Origin: Hemicordylus capensis | Lineage: Eukaryota > Chordata > Lepidosauria > Squamata > Cordylidae | Direction of reading: 5' to 3' | DNA: 64,000 nucleotides | Assembly (NCBI RefSeq): GCF_027244095.1 | Contig: NC_069671.1 | Coordinates: 4,526,001-4,590,000, forward strand | In this document: one piece after another, positions 11,301-23,300 of the stretch | Layout of the letters: every line of letters starts with the position of its first letter | Numbering within the stretch: the stretch's first letter is position 1 | The notes under the pieces: model-generated | Seen by the model: the letters and a program-made list of their open reading frames with translations, nothing else | The model's database searches: none | Told to the model about the DNA's origin: nothing | Position numbers and translations under genes: made by a program

Positions 11301-14300
11301 AAGTTGGAAACTCTTTTTTTTTTTTAATGATATTCTGAATAAGATACTTCCCACTGCCTTGCAGAGAGGTACCACATTTTGCATGGACAATCCTGCCACT
11401 TAAATTAGTGGACTGCTCAGCATTTGGAGGGCCCCCAGGCCAGCATTTGGAGGCCCCCCAAGCCTGCACGGGACTGGACCTCCATCTGTCCAAAGAGCGC
11501 CACTGGGTGGAACATAGGAAGCTGCCATATACTGAGTCAGACCCTTGGTCCATCTAGATCAGTACTGTCTTCACAGACTGGCAGCGGCTTCTCCAAGGTT
11601 GCAGGCAGGAATCTCTCTCGGCCCTCTCTTGGAGCTGCTGCCAGGGAGGGAACTTGGAACCTAGATGCTCTTCCCAGAGCAGCTCCATCCCCTGAGGGGA
11701 ATCTCTTGCAGTGCTCATACTTCTAGTCTCCCATTCATATGCACCCAGGGTGGATCCTGCTTAGGGCTGTTCTTATGTTCTTAAGGGAATAAGTCATGCT
11801 TGCTACTACCACCAGACCAGCTCTCCTGCTGCCGCCTCTGCTTCCCAGCAGCAGCTGGGGTGGACCCTCTTTCTCCTACCCTGCCCGAGAGCCATGCCTG
11901 CAGGCTGGCCATTCCTCAGGTAGGGCTGCACAGCTCTACCTGATGAATGACGGGCCTGCAGGCAGTATTGCTCTCAGGCAGGGTGGGAGAAAAAGGAGCC
12001 ATCCCAGCTGCCTCTTTCAGTGTTGCTTCCATTGGGCAGTTCTGTTCCTTCTGTTTTTCTTATTTCCCCTCTGTTCATTGTTAATGCAGCACACTTGTCT
12101 AGTCCAAACTCCATTGCTATATCGCTACTGAATATATGGACAGTGTTTAGCAGTGATTCGATTTCTGACTGGGACTTTCCATACAACTTCAGATCGTCCA
12201 TGTACAGCAGATGGCTGATTTTACTTGATGACGTTTTAGATGTTTGGTATCCGAGGCCTGTTTTGTTTAGTATTTGTGAAAGTGGGGTCATGGCAATTAC
12301 AAACAACAGAGGGGATAGTGAGTTCCCTTGGAAAATGCCTCTTCTAATGATAACCTGTCCAAGTGTCTCACCATTGATTGTTAACTGTGTACTCCACATG
12401 CTCATTGCTTTTTAAATAAATATCTGAATGTTTTTGCTGACACCAGTTGTTTCTAAACATTTTAGTATCCATGTGTGAGGCAATGAGTCCAAGGCTTTCT
12501 TGTAGTCAATCCATGCAACACTTAGATTTGTTTTCCTTCTCTTGCAATTTTCTAAAATCATTTTGTCCATCAGCAGCTGGTCTTTTGTGCCTTTGGTGTT
12601 CGGGCAATTTCCTTTCTGTTCAACTGGAAGCTGTTTGTTAGTTAATAAGTGTTGCATCACTTCATCTGCTATTATTCCAGTTAATAATTTGAACATGGTT
12701 GGCAGGCAGGTTATTGGTCTATAATTACTTGGAACTGCACCTTTTGCTGGGTCTTTCATGATGAGATGAGTTTTCCCAGTTGTTAGCCATTGTTCAATAT
12801 CACCTCCTTGCAAACTGTGATTGAACTGTTTTGATAGTTGTTTATGAAGGCTTGTTAGGTGTTTAAGCCAAAAGCCATGCAGTTCATCGTCGCCTGGCGC
12901 AGTCCAATTTTTAATTTTCTTTGCTCTTTCACTTATTAATTCTGGTGTTATTATTAGATCTTGCATTTGTTGGTTACATTTTCTGACCTCTTTCACCCAG
13001 CCTGCTTTTTTATTATAATCTATTGTATTGTCCCATAGTTTCCCCCAGAATTGCACTGTTGCTTCTTTATTTGGTGTTTCTACATTTCTTGCAGTCTCCT
13101 TCTATGCTTTGGTAGAAACGTCTCTGATTCGATTGGATTTGGAGATTCTGCCTGTGTTGTGTAATTCTGGCTTCGTATCTGCTAATCTTCTTTGACACTG
13201 CTGTTATTTGCTGCTTTATTATTTCCAGGACTTCTCTAATTCTCCTTGAATCTAGGTAGTATTTTTGGATCAGATACTGTTTGGTGTTTTCATTCTTCAG
13301 CTTCTTGTCTTTCATATCTTTCAATTTACTAGCATCTGATCTAAGCCTGGCGATTTTATTTTCTAATCTAATCTTCCATTTAGGTGATGTACTACTTTCT
13401 TTTTTTACAGGTCCATTGATCTTATATCTGAGCTCTTGTGTTGTTATTGTTGCTGCACTGTACATTAGTTGGTTTGTTTCTTGCAAATTATTGGTTGTTA
13501 TTTCTGCAAGTGCAGCATTTATATCTTTTAATGCCTGAGCAAGTTGTTTTTTGGCAACTGTTTTTAGAGCTGGAAGTCGAACCCTGGTGGTTGTTTGGTT
13601 CATGTGCTCAGTTATTTTTTGCTTTAGTTCTTGTTGCTTTTCTGTTAAACGGCATTCAGGTATTATTATTATTTTACATTTTATATCCCGCTCTTCCTCC
13701 AAGGAGCCCAGAGTGGTGTACTACATACTTAAGTTTCTCCTCACAACAACCCTGTGAAGTAGGTTAGGCTGAGAGAGAAGTGACTAGCCCAGAATCACCC
13801 AACTAGTCTCATGGCTGAATGGGGATTTGAACTCGGGTCTCCCTGGTCCTAGTCCAGCACTCTAACCACTATACCATGCTGGCTCTCAGGATCTAGGGCA
13901 TTGCAGACAGAAGGTCCAGTTTCCAGCGTGGGGTCCCCAGATGGTTTTGGACTACAACTCCCATCATCCCCAGCCACAATGGCCTTCGGGAGTTGTGGCG
14001 GGGAACCCCTGACTTCCACCACCATGGCTGGGAACCCCTGGCAGGATCGGACATCGCACAGAACCACAGTTGACTTCTTCAAACTATGGTTCGTTTGTAC
14101 ACCTGAACCAGCTCCAATCAACAGACCCTGGTTTATTTTGGGGCAGTCAAATCATGATCTGATCCCAATTTCATGGTGTGGAATTGGTTGGTTTATTGTA
14201 TCCATGGTGTCGTGTGAAGCACTTCAGACACACGGGGCTGTGGATGCAACAAATAAACCAATTCCACACCATGAAATTGGGATCAGATCATGATTTGACT

Positions 14301-17300
14301 GCCCCATATAAACCAGGTTCTGTTGACTGGCACCTATTCTTCTTACTTCTGAATATCTAGGGCTTTGCCTACAGAAGGTCCAGTTTCCAGCTTTGGGTCC
14401 CAGGCTGTCATTGGACTACATCTCCCATCATCCCTGGCAGTGTTCCCTCTAACGGGTTCCCAGATGTTGTTGACTACAATTCCCAGAATCCGCAGCTTTT
14501 GCTTGGAGATTAGAAGGAACACTGATCCCCAGCCACAATGGCCTTTGGAAGTTGTGGCTGGGAACCCTTGACTTTTAGGGACATCATCAGAACCACAGTT
14601 TACTTCTTCAAACTATGACTAGTTTGTACATCTGGACCAGCTCCAGTCAACAGACCTTGGTTTGTTTGGGGCCGTCAAATCTTGATTTTATCCCAATGCC
14701 ATGCTGTGGAATTGGTTGGTTTGTTGTAACCACGGTCTTGTGCGATGTCTGAACCGGCAATCGCGGTTTCATCTTGGTTCGTTTCCGTAGCTCCAGCCTC
14801 ATGTAGAGAGAGAGGCAAGCTTGGATCACAGGAAGTAAGAAGAAGGGGCAGATTCCCAACAGACCATGGTGTGGCAAAAGAAACCATGGTTTGGTGTTCA
14901 TCTGTGGCACCAATCCAGGTTTAGTAGATAAACCCTGGTTAAAATAAACCATGGCTGCATGTGATACAAATAAATGAATGAATAAATAAATGTGGAGCTG
15001 CCCAGAGAGGTGCTGCCAGTCAGTGTAGACAGTTTTGAGCTACCAAGGAGCTGACTCAGCAGATGGCAGCTTCATACGTTTAACTCTCCCCTGCCTTCGC
15101 AACAAAACTCCTTGCTCTCCGTTACCAGTGGACCCTCCGTCCTAGGAGAACAATGCTGGCAGCTTGGCCCATAGCACCAAGGAGCTGATTGGCACCATTG
15201 GCGGTGTGGCCTCTCTCGCCTGCGTACGCCTCGCTCGACTGCCAGAGGGCCTGTTATTTCATTGGAATGAAATGCTTTGGTCACGAGCTTCTTTGTTTGG
15301 CTTGGCACGCCAGCTTCGCCATATGTTCTTCTGATTATCCAGCGCTTGCCGCAGAGGGCCGCAGTCCTTTGTGGCTACAATGAGACGAGAGGAGGGCCTC
15401 GAATCGGAGCCACCAGGAGGCAAGAGCAAATGTACCCTCTTCCCCCTCTGCTGGATGCTTTCACCTATCTTTACATAGGAACGTAGGAAGCTGCCATATA
15501 CTGAGTCAGACCATTGGTCTTTCTAGCTCAGTATTATCTTCACAGGCTGGCAGCGGCTTCTCCAAAGTTGCAGGCAGGAATCTCTCTCAGCCTTATCTTG
15601 GGGATGCCGCCAGGGAGGGAACTTGGGGCCTAGATGCTCTTCCCAGAGTGGCTCCATCCCCTAAGGGGACTACATCTTCCAGTGCTCATACTTCTAGTCT
15701 CCCATTCAAATGCAACCAGGGTGGACCCTGCTTAGCTAAGGGGACAAGTCATGCTCGCTACCACAAGACCAGCTCTCGTCTCTTTGAAACACACACACAC
15801 AGAAGCGGGCTCAATATCGTCCGCAAGGCCAGGGTTTTGTGAGTGCCGCAAGGAAGAGCCTAGTGCCTCCAGGAAGGCGACAAACATCTGGTATTTGGAG
15901 GTAGACTTCTCCTGGATATGGAGGCTCTGCTTAGCATTCGTGGATCGTCGCCATTGATAGACCACCCCCACGGCTTTGTCTGATTGTAGCACTGAAATAG
16001 CAAAGATGTTTTCTTCCCTTGCAGACGTGAGTGATCCCACAAGCACCTGGGAGCTAAAAATAAGCCACCCTCTCTGCCCCTGAGCCAATTTCCACACCGC
16101 CACCCCAGGGCATGGTAGACCTTTGCAGAGCCCTTCCCAGCTCTTCTGCCTGCCTGGTGTGAGGAGGAGAAGGAGGCAGGTTTCAGAACAGGCAGACCTT
16201 TTCTGTTAGGCATCTCAGGAAGTCTCTGTTTATGCAGTAGTTGGAGGTCAGCCTCCCTGCGGCAGGCAAGCTCTTTTGATCCAGCAGGGAACTCGGTGAC
16301 CTCGGCTACGAGCCGGCATCCTGGTTTCCCCAGGAGGAGAGATGGGCAGGAAGGAAATGTGAGTGACAAACGGGAGCTCCGTCAGGGTTGGCTCTGGCCG
16401 GACCAAATGGAGCCCGTCGGACCCAGGCGGCAGCTGCAGGCAGGACAAGGCGCAGTTGTGCTGACCTTGGCAGCCGCCTTGCAGGTGATTGGAACATAGG
16501 AAGCTGCCATATACTGAGTCAGCCCCTTGGTCTATCTATCTCAGTATTGTCTTCACAGACTGGCAGTGGCTTCTCCAAGGTTGCCAGCAGGAATCTCTCT
16601 CAGTCCTATCTTGGAGAAGCCAGGGAGGGAACCGGGAACCTTCTGCTCTTCCCAGAGTGGCTCCATCCCCTGAGGGGAATATCTTCCAGTGCTCACACAT
16701 CCAGTCTCCCATTCATATGCAACCGGGGCAGACCCTGCTTAGCTAAGGGGCAAGTCATGCTTGCTACCACAAGAGCAGCTCTCCTCCCCCTGGAGGTTCA
16801 GTGTCGTGGGTCACCGTGGTCCCATCCCATTCTACTGCTAAGGGCAAAAAAAACCAAAAAAAACAAAGTGAACTCTCAACGTAGATCAGTGAAAGATGGT
16901 CCCAAATTCAATCTCGGTCAGCATCTCTGGGCAGGGTGGGGAAAGACCCCTTCCCAAAACCCTGAGAGCTGCTGACAGTCAGTGTAGAGCAGGGTTTCTC
17001 AATCTTGGGCCCCCAGATGTTGTTGGACTACAACTCCCAGAATCCCCAGCCACAAAGGCCATGTCTGGGGATTCTGGGAGTTCTAGTCTGACAACATCTG
17101 GGGGCCCAAGGTTGAGAAACCCTGGTGTAGAGCACGGGTTCTCAACTTGGGGTCCTCCAGAGGTTGATGCACTACAACTCCTGGCATCCCACGCCCGTTT
17201 GTTCCTGCAGCACTGGTGTAGACAGAACCCAGGGGCCTTCTTATCCCTGGACTTTGGGGCTGAGGTCTAGGGCCTCCACACCCCTTGGGGGCCCCCAAAT

Positions 17301-20300
17301 CCTCTGTCTTGGGTTGTGGGGTCACTGCTGTCCCGCACTGCACCAGGTGGCCAATTGACCTGGGTCAGCTGCTTTAGAGACAGAGCAGGGGAGTGGGGAA
17401 AGAAATATGTGGGGTGGGGATAGGTTAAGTTGCATTTTGAAATGTTTCTGCTCATGCATATTGGCACAAATATACAGTCTTTCCTCGCCAATCGCAAGGG
17501 TTCCGTTCCGGAAAAACCTCACAGTTGGCGAATTTGCAGTTGGCAAGCTATTGAAATCAATGGCGATCGTGGAGTTAGGAGAATCGTGGTCACGAAAGGA
17601 CCGCAAATTACAGTAAAAATTAGAAAAACTCCCCCCAAATCTCCATGAGTCAGTAAAAGGAGTGAAGGGGAACCCACCCCCAAATCACCCCCTTACCCCT
17701 GGAAATTGTGGGGAGAAACCCAAAATGGCAAAAAATAAAAATAAAAAATCTCACCGAACCGGATACTCGGGTCGCGGTTGGCGAGACCTGCCACAGTTTC
17801 CCCGTAGCGGATACTCAAAACGCCGATTCGGAAGCCTGCGCTTGGCAAGGGATGACTGTACCTGTTTTATATTCGTACATTCTTGTGAGTTCAGTTGCTG
17901 TTTGTGCCCTTAAGAACCCACGAGTTAAAAAATACTACGTGTGTCACGGTGTTTGTGCAGGGGAATGATACTTCACTTGTGAGAGGGGGGCATAGCAGGA
18001 AGACAAAAAACAAACAATACTTGCAGCTGGCAGTTGTAGCTTCATGTCCCTCTTTCTTGTGTCAAATTCTTCCAGTCGAGAACATTCCCCTTCGCTTTCA
18101 TTTGGTTTTCCGACCTCAGCCTTCTGCTTTTCTTAGCACAGGTCTGAGAAAGTTTCGCGCCGAGGACTTTCAGAGGAACAGCCTTGCATTTAGATGCTGT
18201 CATGTCAAAGGGCTTCATTGTTACTAGCTGGCCAAGCACGACATCGATTTAAAACGTTGCATTTCACTGCTGGGATTGGGTTTGTTTATTGAGGAGTTTA
18301 TATCCTGCCTTTCGCCCTTCAAAGGGGCCCCTAAGGAGAATTATTGAACCCCAGAGGAAGATGCCATTGCTCCATCTGCTTCTGTATTGTCTATAGGGAT
18401 GTGCGAATCGATTCGGGTACACGACGATTTGTACCCGAATCTGGCTGATTGGGGTGATTTGTAGACAGAACAAATCACTCCTGTTCTCAATTGCCCAGAT
18501 TTGGGTACAAAACATTTCGGATTCGAACCCGAAAAATTCAGAGATTCAGACCTCCATTTTGTGGCCAAAGCGGGTTGGGTGGTAGTTCCCAATGGGTGAG
18601 AGCTACCACCCAAATTTCAAAGAAATTGGGCAAAGGAGTGATTTTTTTAAAAAAAATTGAAATCTTTAAGCTTTCCCCCCTAGGGAATAATGGGGATTTC
18701 ATCAGCCTTAGTTATAACTCCCAGGGGAGGGCACCAGGGTGGCCCATAGCAGGTTGTGGTGGGTGGTAGTGCCCAATGGGTGCAAGGAAGCTACCACCCA
18801 GATTTCAAAGAAATTGGGCAAAGGGGTGATGTTTAAATTTTTTTCTGAAGTTTGTGCGTTTTTAAGCTTTCCCCCCATAGGGAATAATGGGGAATTTCAG
18901 CAGCCCCATAACTCCACTTGGGGGGCACCACGGTGGCCCAGAGCGGGTTGTGGTGTAGTGCACATAGGGTGCCAACCACCCTCAAAACGACAAGCCCATG
19001 GGGCCACTAGGTTTTGTTGTTTTCAATATCTGATGTGTTCTTCTGAGAGTGGATTCTCTGCTAGGAAATGATTCTCTAATTTCGAGGGGGTGCAAAACAC
19101 GAACTGGCCCAGTCCGGTTCGAATCCCGTTCGGACTCTAACCAAAACCGGGCCAACCAGTTTTGTGCACACCCCTAATGGGATATAGATATGGGGTCCCC
19201 AAACTTAGGTCGCCAGCTGTCATTGGACTGCAACTCTCATCAGCGGCGGCAACCCCAAAGAGCGCCACCCAAGGGCAGCCCTGGGTACTGCAGCGCATGA
19301 GGCAAAGTGCCCCCTTCCAAGTCTTGGAAGTGGTGCAGAGGGCCACAAGGAGGGAAGGTGGCCAGCAGTCTTCCTCTGTCCTTGTGTTTCTGGTGAGCTT
19401 TTCAAGGAGTGTGAGGAGATGCGCTCCCTGCAAAGCTGGCCAGATTGGTCCCGGAGAGCTGCGTCTTGCCTCCTTTGCCTGGGGTCTGCATAATCCGCCA
19501 CCTGAGGCAACCAGCTCGCCTCATGAAGGGGCCGCCCCTTACACCACCTCTCCTTTTAAATCAGTACTGAGTAAACAAGTACAACAGGGACCACAGAAGC
19601 TGCCTCCTACCGAGTCAGACCCTTGGTCTATCTAGCTCAGTATTGTCTTCACAGACTGGCAGCAGCTTCTCCAAGGCTACAGGCAGGAGTCTCTCTCAGC
19701 CCTGTCTTGGAGATGCTGCCAGGGAGGGGACTTGGGACCTGTAAGATGCACTTGATGTGCCCTCCAGAAAAATGCACCCTTTGACATTTGGAAACTGCTT
19801 GAAAAAAGAATTTATATCAGAGACAGCTTAGAAGGTATATTCTAGCTATCATAGGCCCCAAAGCGTAGTTTTTCCTAAATCTGTTGTCAAGCACACTGGT
19901 CAACCTGGCCACAGAAAAATGCCCTTCCTGTAGTCTTACGTCTCCCCCCCCCCCATTAAGTACCTAGACTTCTGAATACTCTTTTCCCCTTTGGGGAAGA
20001 GGAAATCTTGATACCCTAATCTCTTACAAACCTTCTGCATGCAAGCCTGAAGCTGCTCTTCCCAGAGTGGCTCCATCCTCTAAGAGGAATAGGAACATAG
20101 GAAGCTGCCATATACTGAGTCAGACCCTTGGTCCATCTAGCTCAGATGGACCATGACTTGTCCCCTTAGCTAAGCAGGGTCTGCCCTGGTTGCATATGAA
20201 TGGGAGACTAGAAGTGTGAGTACTATAAGATATTCCCCTCAGGGATGGAGCCACTCTGGGAAGAGCAGAAGGTTCTTAGTTCCCTCCCTGGCAGCATCTC

Positions 20301-23300
20301 CAAGATAGGGCTGAGAGAGATTCCTGCCTGCAACCTTGGAGAAGCCGCTGCCAGTCTGTGTAGACAATACTGAGCTAGATGGACCAAGGGTCTGACTCAG
20401 TATATGGTAGCTTCCTATGTTCCTAAGGGGACAACTTACTTGCTAGGTAAATGTCTTGTAGTGTTCACACATGTAGTCTCCCATTCAAATGCAAACCAGG
20501 GTGGACGGTGCTTAGCCTGCTTGCTACCACAAGACCAGCTCTCCTCCCATAAGGGTTGCAGAAGCATCTTTATTTTTATTTTATTTTATTTATTATTTAC
20601 ATGTTATACCCCGCTCTTCCTCCAAGGAGCCCAGAGTGGTGTACTACATACTTAGGTTTCTCCTCACAACAACCCTGTGAAGTAGGTTAGGCGGAGAGAG
20701 AAGTGACTGGCCCAGGGTCACCCAGCAAGTCTCATGGCTGAATGGGGATTTGAACTCGGGTCTCCCCAGTCCTAGTCCAGCACTCTAACCACTACACCAC
20801 GCTGGCTCTACGTGTGCAAGTTGGAATGCAAGGACCCAGGCGGCTTTTGGTGTGAGAAAAGGGACTCAAGAACCTTTTGAGGGTCCTCTTTTCATCCGTG
20901 ACCCACTGGCAGATACACCCGACATGATTTCCGCCGAGTCTCTCTCCGCAGCGCCCTACTTTTCCCCGTGCAAAAATGATGTTTATCCCTGGAAGGAAGT
21001 GATGGAGAGGGCATGCTCCCTTCCCTGCTCTACGTTCTGCCTCTGGCTTCTCCCCCGATGTTTGAGGAACTCAGGCTTACTCTGCTGGGTCCTGATCTAG
21101 ACAGCCAAGCCCCTGAAAACAGGGAGCAGAGCTCCAGCGAGGAGGCGGAAAGCAAGAGGCCCACAGGAAGCGGCGTGGCTTTCTCGCAGCCGCTCTGCAG
21201 CCCGATTTATTTGGCAGTGAGTCACCCAGAACCAGATGTGGCGGAGCGCAGAGGGGCTGCAGGAAACGGCGGGTCCCCACGGGCTGGCTCTGCACAGAAG
21301 CCGTCCTGTTCGGGGTTCTGCTCAGCCCTGGCCTGCCCAAGCGGCACGCCTCCATGGGGACAGGATTCCGAGGTGGATCTCCGGACATTCTTGGTTTTCC
21401 TTCAGGGCCCCCCGTTCTGTTTAGAGAGCAGGGCTCAGGCTGGGGCCCCCCTCAGGAGTTTGCTCTTCTCCAGCAGAAATTGCTGCTTTGTGCCTGGAAG
21501 ATTTTTTCACACCCGGCTTTTCGTTCGCATCTCCTCTGGAATGGAGGGGTAATGTGTGGTTCACATATTGGCCCAATTTACTCTGAAGTCCCTGCAAGCT
21601 ATTGGGGAGCACTCCGCACAGGATTTGGGTTTTTCATTAAGGGTGTTAGAGTGAAGCCTGATTTATATCCATGGGTAAAAAATAAAATAAAATAAATCCA
21701 CGTTTGGCATCAGTTTTGGAGGGCAACTTTAGGAACACAGGCAGCTGCCTTATCTTGAGTCAGACCCTTGGTCTGTCTAGCTCAGTATTGTCTACACAGA
21801 CTGGCAGCGGCTTCTCCAAGGTTGCAGGCAGGAATCTCTCTCGGCCCTATCTTGGAGATGCTGCCAGGGAGGGAACTTAGAACCTTCTGCTCTTCTCAGA
21901 GCGGCTCCTTCCCCTATAAGGGGAATATCTTACAGTGCTCACAATTCCAGTCTCCCATTCATAAGCAACCAGGGCAGACCCTGCTTAGCTAATGGGACAA
22001 GTCATGCTGGCTACCACAAGACCAGCTCTCCTCTTTGAACTGGTGTCTGAAAATGCCCTTGGAGGTTTTTCACACAGGGCTTTTAAAGCCCTTTAACTCG
22101 CATCCCCTCCGGAATGTTGGGGTTTTTTTTACTCCAGATATAAATCAGGCTACGCTACAACACACAGAGAAAAACCTGAATTGTGTGAGCACTGCTCCCC
22201 TAGAACTCGCAGGGACTTGGGGGTAAATCTGGCCAATATGTGAACACACACCCTCCATTCTGGAGGAGATCAGAACTAAAAGCCAGGTATGAAAAACCTC
22301 CAAGGAGTTATTCGCACATGGCTTCATGCTGCAGGGTAAACGTTGAGCGAAGCCACTTCGAATCACACTCGCGGCATTGAGGGAAGCTGCCCCTCCCCTC
22401 TGCCCTCGGGTTTGCTTTTGATGCAGGTTCATATGGCATGCCTCCATGTTTTCCTTCTAGCCAATAGGGTGGGGGAGAGATTTCTAAAGCCTATATCTGC
22501 ATTTCTAAAGAGAGTGTCCCTCTTATCACGCTAATGATTCTACATCAGTGCCTCTCCCTATTTGCCCTGGAAAAAGTCGCTTTAAACTAGCATTTTAAAC
22601 ACCCGGAAGTACACCGAGATAAGCTAGAATTTGCAAGACAAAGCCAGATTGGTGTGTGGAGTGGGTCTAAGGATCTCGAAGGGACTTCGGAGTAAGTGTG
22701 GCTGGTGTGTGAACTCACACACTCTCTTCCGGAGGAGATTCGGGGTAGAAGCCCTGTCTATAAAGCCTCCGGGTGATTATCTGCAGCCAGCGAGAGACAG
22801 GGCACCCTCTGTTGTTTGGAAATGATGCCTTCCAAAGATCCTTTTCCATCTGGAGTCAATTGCGTCTTTCTTTTTCATCACGGGGTGAATCACTACGGGT
22901 GGGGGGGGATAACTTTTTCACGACGTGGAGTGAATCGCAGCAGTTGGTCAGACTGGAAGCAGGACAAGACCTTTACGTGGTCCTCTTTGTGTCTCGTAGT
23001 GGCTCACCATGACCTGGAGAACACCATGAACTGCAGCTTCATCGAGCCCCCCTCAGTGCTGGAGCAGCCCTCGCCTTCGTGGTCCTCCCGGGGTTCCTTC
23101 TCGTCCTTCGACACCACCGATGAGGGGCCTGTCTACTGTGTGCCCCACGAAGGTGAGTGGTTGTGGGCTTCCGAGCCTGGACGTGCAGGTGTGCAGTACA
23201 AATCCGCATCGTTCCGTATCCGTATCGCACTACAAATCCGTAGCTATACGACGGCCCTCAGCGCAACTTGTCTGGGTCCAAGGAGGACTGTTTTTCTGCA

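Larger units (their letters stand above)
13891..14740 (+). repeat. ~460-bp tandem duplication
   Basis: Copy A (13891-14354) and copy B (14355-~14740) both start atctaggg, then cagaaggtccagtttccagc, and share cacagaaccacagttgactt-type sequence. Copy B has an extra MITE at 14438-14524. Confidence 0.8.
19590..20808. mobile_element. Nested cluster of four SINEs and one unknown insert
   Basis: A reverse 5S-tRNA SINE (19590-20070) is split by a ~290-bp unknown insert (about 19741-20028). A second reverse SINE (20092-20146 plus 20426-20550) is split by a forward SINE (20147-20424). A reverse Sauria SINE follows (20566-20808). Confidence 0.8.
9724..22999 (+). other. Large SCARF2 intron (13.3 kb)
   Basis: Almost wholly interspersed repeats: nine 5S-tRNA SINEs or fragments, two Sauria SINEs, an R4-like LINE, a tandem duplication, MITEs and foldback elements, each listed separately. 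Stretches 10500-11500, 15090-15470, 15800-16480 and 20820-21480 look unique or nearly so, with no convincing exon. Confidence 0.75.

Noticed and set aside
21013-21552. 179-codon open frame on + inside the large SCARF2 intron
   Set aside because: No recognisable domain, no SCARF2 similarity, no acceptor-donor pair in frame, and it runs into a foldback module at its 3' end.
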